From assembly GCA_021159845.1 (NCBI GenBank), contig JAGHDS010000347.1, positions 1 through 10,605 on the forward strand: a stretch of DNA of 10,605 nt, written 5' to 3'. Below, piece after piece: positions 5,982 to 10,605 of the stretch (position 1 is the first letter of the stretch; each line of letters opens with the position of its first letter). Below the pieces are notes generated by a model. That model searched no databases and was not told the origin of the DNA. It saw nothing but the letters and a program-made list of their open reading frames with translations. The DNA is from Anaerolineae bacterium. Its GTDB lineage: Bacteria > Chloroflexota > Anaerolineae > DUEN01. The translations under genes and the position numbers were made by a program.

Positions 5982-8225
5982 ATGAACGTGATACCAGAAG
6001 CGCCACACCTGCGTGATAACCTGATGCAACTGCGCGCCGGTTCGTTCAAAGTCATCGTCCTCTTCATCGGATTGATCGGTTACGTCTGGTTGGCCCTGCT
6101 CGTCTGGCCAGTCACGGGTGGAAACGCATCACTGGAGGCATGGGTCGGCAGCACCCTTCTCATCCTCAGTTGTAGCCTCGGCTACGCCTTCAAAGATCGC
6201 TCGACCCCACTTGCCTGCGGCCTTCTCATCAGCGGTATGCTCGTCGCAACAGCCTGTATCGTGCTCGTACTGCGGATGAGCCAGCTCTCTTATCTGTTCA
6301 TTCTGCCGGTCATCTTCGCCAGCGTTCTCATGGGACAACGAGCCGTGTTCCTGGTCGCCGCGCTCGCCGGATCGCTCACCATCGCCATCGGTCACACCCA
6401 TCTTCATGTATCCCCTCTTTCCATAGACATGTGGCTTCCCGCCGTCGTCATCCTCCTGGCCACCCTGGCATCCTGGCTAAGCTCTCGCAATCTATACACC
6501 GCCCTGGCGTGGGCGTGGAATGGCTATGAGCAGGCCCTCCGCAACGAAAAGATCGCCCGAGAGCGGCAGGCCGAGCTGAGCCGTGCGCTGAAGGCGCTGG
6601 ATGAAGCCACGTATAGATTGGAGCGGGCCAACTATATGCTGTCGCTGGCCCGCGATCAGGCGGAAGAGGCCCGTCGGCTCAAGCAGCAATTCGCCCAGAC
6701 CATCAGCCACGAACTGCGTACGCCACTTAACCTCATCGTCGGGTTCACGGAGATGATGGCGCAATCGCCTGAATACTATGGCGCGCCGTTGCCGCCCTCC
6801 TACATGCGTGATCTGAGCATCGTACACCGCAACGCCTGCCACCTGCAGACGCTGGTCAACGACGTGCTGGACCTGGCCCGCATCGAGGCGGCGCAGATGA
6901 GCCTGTTGCCAGAAGAGGTGGATCCGGCCATCCTGGTTCGGGAGGCGGTGGAGACAGCCCGCAGCCTGGTGGAGACACGTGGCCTGGCCCTGCACGTGAG
7001 GATCGAACCAGGCCTGCCGCGGATTCGGGTCGATCCCACACGCATACGGCAGGTGCTCTTCAATTTGCTGAACAACGCCGCTCGCTTCACCGAGCAAGGG
7101 AGCGTCACCGTGGGCGTTCGGAAAGAGGATGATAACGTCATCTTCTGGGTGGCCGACACAGGCGTGGGTATCGCCCCCGAGGATATCCCTCGCATCTTCG
7201 AGGAGTTCCGACAAGCCGACGGGTCGACACGGCGGCGCCACGGCGGTGCGGGGCTGGGTCTGGCCATCAGCAAACGATTCGTGGAGATGCACGGTGGGCG
7301 CATCTGGGTGAAAAGCGAAGTGGGCAAGGGCAGCACTTTCTACTTCAGCCTCCCCATAGCCGTCCATGAGCTGGCCGCAAATGATGGCAATCGCTCCCTC
7401 ACCCAGGAGCCGATCCCATCAGACCAATGGGGAGAAGTCCCCATCCTTCTGACCATCACCCATAGCCCATCGGCGGCCGGGCTGCTGGCTCGACACATAC
7501 GCGGGTATCGCACCGTGGCTGTTTACAGCCTGGAACAGGCCCGGGACATGGCACGACAACTCATGCCACAGGCTATTCTGCTCGACAGCAGCGATGAATC
7601 GATCCCGGCCCAGCGTCTAGAGGAGGCCGCCCATAGTTGGGGATTGCGGATGCCGTTCATCGCCTGCCCACTACCTGGTGAGGGGCTGCTGCGGCAACAA
7701 TTGGCTGTAGATGGCTACCTGATCAAGCCGGTATCCCACCAGGATCTATGGGACGTCCTGCGCCGATTTGGGGAGGATGTCAACCGTGTGTTAGTCGTCG
7801 ACGACGATCGCGATTTCGTCCGTCTCCTGAGCCGGATGCTGGACAGCCCGATTCGGAGATACCAGGTATTCAGTGCATATGGCGGCCAGGAGGCGCTGGA
7901 CATGATCCGGCTGCACCGCCCCGACCTGATCTTGCTGGATCTGATGCTGCCCGACATGGACGGTGCCCAGGTGATCCGACGTCTCCGATCATCAAGCCAG
8001 TGGCGAGACACCCCCATCATCATCGTCTCCGCGCAGGATGAGCTTGATCATGTGGAAGCCCTGAAGGGAAGTATGGTGATCACCAAAGCCGAGGGGTTGA
8101 TGCCGGGAGAGATCCTCCAATGGGTCCAGGCGGTTCTAGACAACAGCGCCGTCAAGGTCACCCTCTCGGTTAAGGGCAACGGAAGACCACGCTCAATCCA
8201 TGCTTCAAAGCAGGTTTGTCTGTAG
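5982..8225 (+). CDS. Membrane-bound hybrid sensor histidine kinase with two C-terminal receiver-like domains
   Basis: A 747-residue protein. About six hydrophobic helices (roughly 22-42, 54-70, 77-97, 102-117, 119-137, 150-167) form a membrane sensor without a large extracellular loop. A likely coiled coil (185-236) leads to a HisKA domain with the H-box SHELRTP (phospho-acceptor His243), then HATPase_c: N-box NLLNNA (361-366), G1 DTGVG (392-396), G2 GGAGLGLA (421-428). Residues about 486-596 resemble a receiver with Asp535 and Lys582-Pro583, but THSPS replaces the acidic cluster, so it is probably a pseudo-receiver. Residues 601-720 are a second receiver with Asp607/608, phospho-acceptor Asp653, Ser683 and Lys702, which is followed by Ala rather than Pro. 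Start ATG 5982 follows GGGAGG at 5971-5976. It converges on the HTH-GHKL-REC gene 22 bp away; the signal sensed is unknown. Confidence 0.95.
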   Translation: MNVIPEAPHLRDNLMQLRAGSFKVIVLFIGLIGYVWLALLVWPVTGGNASLEAWVGSTLLILSCSLGYAFKDRSTPLACGLLISGMLVATACIVLVLRMSQLSYLFILPVIFASVLMGQRAVFLVAALAGSLTIAIGHTHLHVSPLSIDMWLPAVVILLATLASWLSSRNLYTALAWAWNGYEQALRNEKIARERQAELSRALKALDEATYRLERANYMLSLARDQAEEARRLKQQFAQTISHELRTPLNLIVGFTEMMAQSPEYYGAPLPPSYMRDLSIVHRNACHLQTLVNDVLDLARIEAAQMSLLPEEVDPAILVREAVETARSLVETRGLALHVRIEPGLPRIRVDPTRIRQVLFNLLNNAARFTEQGSVTVGVRKEDDNVIFWVADTGVGIAPEDIPRIFEEFRQADGSTRRRHGGAGLGLAISKRFVEMHGGRIWVKSEVGKGSTFYFSLPIAVHELAANDGNRSLTQEPIPSDQWGEVPILLTITHSPSAAGLLARHIRGYRTVAVYSLEQARDMARQLMPQAILLDSSDESIPAQRLEEAAHSWGLRMPFIACPLPGEGLLRQQLAVDGYLIKPVSHQDLWDVLRRFGEDVNRVLVVDDDRDFVRLLSRMLDSPIRRYQVFSAYGGQEALDMIRLHRPDLILLDLMLPDMDGAQVIRRLRSSSQWRDTPIIIVSAQDELDHVEALKGSMVITKAEGLMPGEILQWVQAVLDNSAVKVTLSVKGNGRPRSIHASKQVCL

Positions 8226-8247
8226 TGAGCGCATGGCCGTGTGCCCA

Positions 8248-9480
8248 CTATTTCCCTCCCAGCGCTTCCAAGACGGATATAAGCGTTTCTTCCGTGACCG
8301 GCTTCCCCAGGAAGGCTGCAGCTCCTAACGACAACGCCAGCTCCTTGGCGCTCAATACGGTGCAGACGATGATAGGGATATGTTGTGTTTGCGGCTGGTT
8401 GGTCAGGGTTTGCAGGACATCCCACCCGTCCTGCTCCGGCATCATCAGGTCCAGAGTGATGGCATATGGCTGCAACTCCCGGGCCAGTTGGATCGCCTCG
8501 ATGCTGCTCTGTGCCGTGATAACCCGATAGTGATGCGATTGAAGATAGCGCTGGAACAGCTGAAGCACATCCTCGTTATCATCCACCACCAGAACCGTGC
8601 GCGGTGGGGCAATGGGAAGCTGTAACTCAAATCCTGCTTGCTCTTGGTCCTCGAGGAGAGGCCCGATCTGAGCATCCTGCATGGCCGCCAGTTCCCTGAT
8701 CGTGGCGAAGCGCGCTTCCTCTCCATCAGGACGCACGGTCCTTTGTGGTTCTTGAATCCCTTGACCCCGTAATGAGAGGCGCAGGCGATCGCCTTCCCGC
8801 TCGGCTTGTATCTGGATCTCTCCCTGGGCCAGACGCTCTACCAGGTAACTCAGCACCTCGAGCAGGAGCTGTCTCAGGATGCTCCGATCCACGCCCACAT
8901 TAGGCAGATTCGGCTCCAGGTTCATGAGGATATGGATGTTCTTCTGCCTGGCCATCTCCCATATCAGCTCGACCACCCTCTCGACCACCTCGGGCAGATG
9001 AGTATACCGATTCGCCTGATTGATCCGGGCGGCCTCCAGGCGCAGCAACTCCAACCGATCAGCGGGTTCCTGGTCTGGGGGCACTGGCCGCACTACCGAG
9101 GACTCAGCAGGGGCCACATAGCGATCCCACAGGATGCTGGCAATAGCCTCAATAGCCGCCTTATGTTCCCGATAGAAGTGTCGGCGGCTGATGGCAAGCT
9201 GATCCGCCACCGATTGCGGATCGAGGCCGTCCACGTAGCGTAATACCATCAACCGATGACGGCGCCATTCCTTAGAGAACGTCGGGGCCTGCGGCCCAGG
9301 GTCCAGCTCGTCGATCACATTGAGGAGGATGTGATGCAACCGCCAGGCTTTCTCTTTGCGACGGAGAGAGGGATCGGGGATCAGGATGCCCGTCAGAGGA
9401 TGGGTGCGGAGATGAACCAAATCGTACAAGTGATCATAAGCATTAGCCACACACTCTGCAAACTCAGCCCGAGATATCAT
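8248..9480 (-). CDS. Soluble regulator: HTH domain, degenerate GHKL ATPase-like region, C-terminal receiver
   Basis: 410 residues from ATG 9480; a GTG at 9513 would add 11. Neither has a good ribosome site; I prefer ATG because GTCACAG repeats overlap the GTG. In ATG numbering, residues about 70-105 look like a sigma-70 region 4-like helix-turn-helix: DPQSVADQLAISRRHFYREH. Residues about 140-290 resemble the dimer/ATPase part of a histidine kinase, but no phospho-acceptor His box is seen. The N-box is altered (LLLEVLSYL where LLNLLSNA is usual) and the DxGxG motif reads LRGQG, so ATP binding is doubtful. Residues about 295-408 are a canonical receiver: VLVVDDNED (Asp300/301), TLDLMMPEQDG (Asp344), Thr374, Lys393-Pro394. 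It has no membrane segment. Probable phosphorylation by the convergent hybrid kinase is inferred from adjacency only. Confidence 0.85.
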   Translation of the reverse strand: MISRAEFAECVANAYDHLYDLVHLRTHPLTGILIPDPSLRRKEKAWRLHHILLNVIDELDPGPQAPTFSKEWRRHRLMVLRYVDGLDPQSVADQLAISRRHFYREHKAAIEAIASILWDRYVAPAESSVVRPVPPDQEPADRLELLRLEAARINQANRYTHLPEVVERVVELIWEMARQKNIHILMNLEPNLPNVGVDRSILRQLLLEVLSYLVERLAQGEIQIQAEREGDRLRLSLRGQGIQEPQRTVRPDGEEARFATIRELAAMQDAQIGPLLEDQEQAGFELQLPIAPPRTVLVVDDNEDVLQLFQRYLQSHHYRVITAQSSIEAIQLARELQPYAITLDLMMPEQDGWDVLQTLTNQPQTQHIPIIVCTVLSAKELALSLGAAAFLGKPVTEETLISVLEALGGK

Positions 9481-9498
9481 CTGAGTGGAACCCCACAA

Positions 9499-9526
9499 GT
9501 CACAGAATGTCACAGGTACGTCTCAG
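9499..9526. promoter_or_regulatory. Candidate operator: GTCACAG direct repeats with near-helical spacing
   Basis: GTCACAG occurs at 9499-9505 and again at 9509-9515, exactly 10 bp apart, with a one-mismatch copy GTCTCAG at 9520-9526, 11 bp further. A related GTCAGAG lies at 9565-9571. Direct repeats at about one helical turn are typical of sites bound head-to-tail by response regulators. They lie just upstream of ATG 9480 in the divergent region shared with the substrate-binding protein gene. Confidence 0.4.
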
Positions 9527-9626
9527 GATACGATGACAGAGTGCACCGGGAGTAGTACAATCATGTCAGAGTTAGGAAATCTATCCTCCCCCGCACAAGC
9601 TTACGTCCTGGGCCAAAATTATAACC

Positions 9627-9654
9627 TTGTTGAAGGGAGGTGCAAAGATATTAC
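9627..9654 (+). promoter_or_regulatory. Weak candidate promoter for the substrate-binding protein gene
   Basis: TTGTTG (9627-9632) and TATTAC (9649-9654) are spaced by 16 nt, each a 4-of-6 match to consensus. The start would fall near 9661, about 47 nt before ATG 9708. The matches are modest, so this is only a best guess in an AT-rich stretch that must contain a promoter if the gene is not read from elsewhere. Confidence 0.3.
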
Positions 9655-9707
9655 CTTTCTACATTGAAAAGCGGAGCAGTCATTTCCAGTTAAGAAGGAG
9701 GGTTTAA

Positions 9708-10605
9708 ATGATCGATAAAAGGATTAGCCGTCGCGGAATGCTGAAGGGATTAGGATTGACGATGGTAGGTATGGCATTGGCCGCCTGTGCCCCCAGCATG
9801 CCGAAGGAAGGCCTTGTTGCCGAGAAACCGAAGGAAAAGCCAGCCAAGGAGGGGCCGGTAACAATTCGGTTCAGTGGATGGGGTAATGTTGAGGAGCTTA
9901 CTCTTTATGACAATATTGCCAAAGCGTACATGGAGGAAAACCCAAACGTCAAGATTGAGACTATTGGCTTGCCAGGGAGCGAATATGCCCAGAAACTCTT
10001 TGCTTGGATAGCCAGTGGGAATCCTCCTGACTGTATTCGTACGGGCACTCAGTATTTCCCCACCCTTTGGGCAGATGGCGTTCTATTGGATTTGACACCT
10101 TATTTCGAGGCCACCCCGGAACTCCTCGACGATAAGCTCTATATGACTAAGTTGCTCGAGATATATGAGATGGATGGTAAAAAATATGCCACCGTGATCG
10201 GCCCTAATGTCATGGCAACTTTCTTAAACATGGATCTTCTCGAAAAGGTAGGCCTCGAATACCCTAGTCCAGAATGGACATACAATGATTACGTGGAAAT
10301 GGCCGTAAAAATGACAGGAGGTGAGGGAGTTAGGAAGGAATTCGGAAGCAGCAATGCGTATTGGTGGATGGTATGGGAAAGCATGCTCTGGGCAAGAGGC
10401 GGCGATCTATTCGACCGAGAGAAGAATCCCACAAAATGCCTGCTAGATAGTCCAGAAATGATTGATACACTACGATGGCTCCAGGATCTAGTTTGGACGC
10501 ACAAGGCAGCCCCTACTGTTCAGGAAGCCTCTGGGTTAGAGGGTGGGTGGAACTCAGGCCGGATCGGGATGGCAATCAACGGTACTTGGGCGGTTAACGC
10601 TCGAA
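9708..10605 (+). CDS. ABC transporter sugar-binding lipoprotein, family 1 (3' end outside window)
   Basis: The frame runs open to the right edge (299 complete codons; family members are usually about 420-470). ATG 9708 is preceded by a near-perfect AAGGAGGG at 9695-9702, 5 nt away. The N-terminus has a twin-arginine pattern SRRGMLK (7-13), a hydrophobic stretch and the lipobox LAAC (24-27), so Cys27 is probably lipidated after Tat export. A Lys/Pro/Glu linker (about 30-50) precedes VTIRFSGWG, the first strand of an extracellular solute-binding family 1 fold. IASGNPPDCIR (101-111), LLDLTPYF (126-133), EWTYNDYVEMA (189-199) and RIGMAINGTWA (285-295) fit this family. Such proteins deliver sugars or oligosaccharides to a two-permease importer, whose genes would lie downstream. 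It diverges from the HTH-GHKL-REC regulator. Codon use is visibly more A/T-rich than in lepA or the kinase. The exact sugar cannot be read. Confidence 0.92.
   Translation, partial: MIDKRISRRGMLKGLGLTMVGMALAACAPSMPKEGLVAEKPKEKPAKEGPVTIRFSGWGNVEELTLYDNIAKAYMEENPNVKIETIGLPGSEYAQKLFAWIASGNPPDCIRTGTQYFPTLWADGVLLDLTPYFEATPELLDDKLYMTKLLEIYEMDGKKYATVIGPNVMATFLNMDLLEKVGLEYPSPEWTYNDYVEMAVKMTGGEGVRKEFGSSNAYWWMVWESMLWARGGDLFDREKNPTKCLLDSPEMIDTLRWLQDLVWTHKAAPTVQEASGLEGGWNSGRIGMAINGTWAVNAR

Noticed and set aside
6492..7367. A 291-codon open frame on the minus strand inside the hybrid kinase gene
   Set aside because: It lies wholly antisense to HisKA/HATPase motifs that are unmistakable on the plus strand. 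Its product is His/Gln/Arg-rich with no recognisable motif, a common shadow of a GC-rich coding region.
1..10605. CRISPR array, IS element, tRNA or rRNA genes
   Set aside because: Reading both strands gave no regularly spaced repeats, transposase-like products, terminal inverted repeats around a gene, or cloverleaf/rRNA-like sequence. A tRNA-specific covariance scan could not be run.

Overview
The window looks like a chromosomal segment of a moderately GC-rich bacterium, most likely a Chloroflexota member (Anaerolineae/Thermoflexia-like). That placement is inferred from the regulator style, a helix-turn-helix block joined to kinase-like and receiver domains, and from general protein character; no taxonomic marker was compared. 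Housekeeping genes (rpsT, lepA) alternate with signal-transduction genes and carbohydrate-use genes.

Layout, left to right. Positions 1-227 hold a possible start of a leftward gene cut by the edge and a strong promoter for rpsT. rpsT (228-512, +) encodes ribosomal protein S20. A perfect 12-bp hairpin (536-568) separates it from a convergent OmpR/PhoB-type response regulator (600-1256, -) whose receiver lacks the acidic pair; this regulator has its own well-formed promoter at 1305-1333. A 385-bp gap with an AT-rich, repeat-bearing patch follows. Next is a GH127-type (DUF1680) beta-L-arabinofuranosidase-like enzyme (1642-3522, -) with the family's Glu/Cys/Cys-Cys metal and nucleophile residues. 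It is probably transcribed from a promoter near 3726-3755 through a leader of about 200 nt that contains a hairpin. lepA (3969-5774, +) encodes elongation factor 4 and is preceded by a six-codon in-frame mini-ORF.

The right half is regulatory and transport-related. A membrane hybrid histidine kinase (5982-8225, +; six predicted TM helices, HisKA, HATPase, one degenerate and one near-canonical receiver) converges, with a 22-bp gap, on a leftward gene (8248-9480, -). That gene encodes an unusual soluble regulator in the order HTH, degenerate GHKL ATPase-like region, canonical receiver. Diverging from it is a Tat-type lipoprotein sugar-binding protein of an ABC importer (9708 to the right edge, +, incomplete), which probably opens a transport operon continuing outside the window.

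A reasonable inference is that the hybrid kinase, the HTH-GHKL-REC protein and the substrate-binding protein form a carbohydrate-sensing and uptake module, with the GH127 enzyme as a possible catabolic partner. Only adjacency and domain content support this. The most unusual items are the HTH-GHKL-REC protein and its convergent kinase, the GTCACAG repeats with near-helical spacing in the shared divergent region, and the in-frame mini-ORF before lepA.
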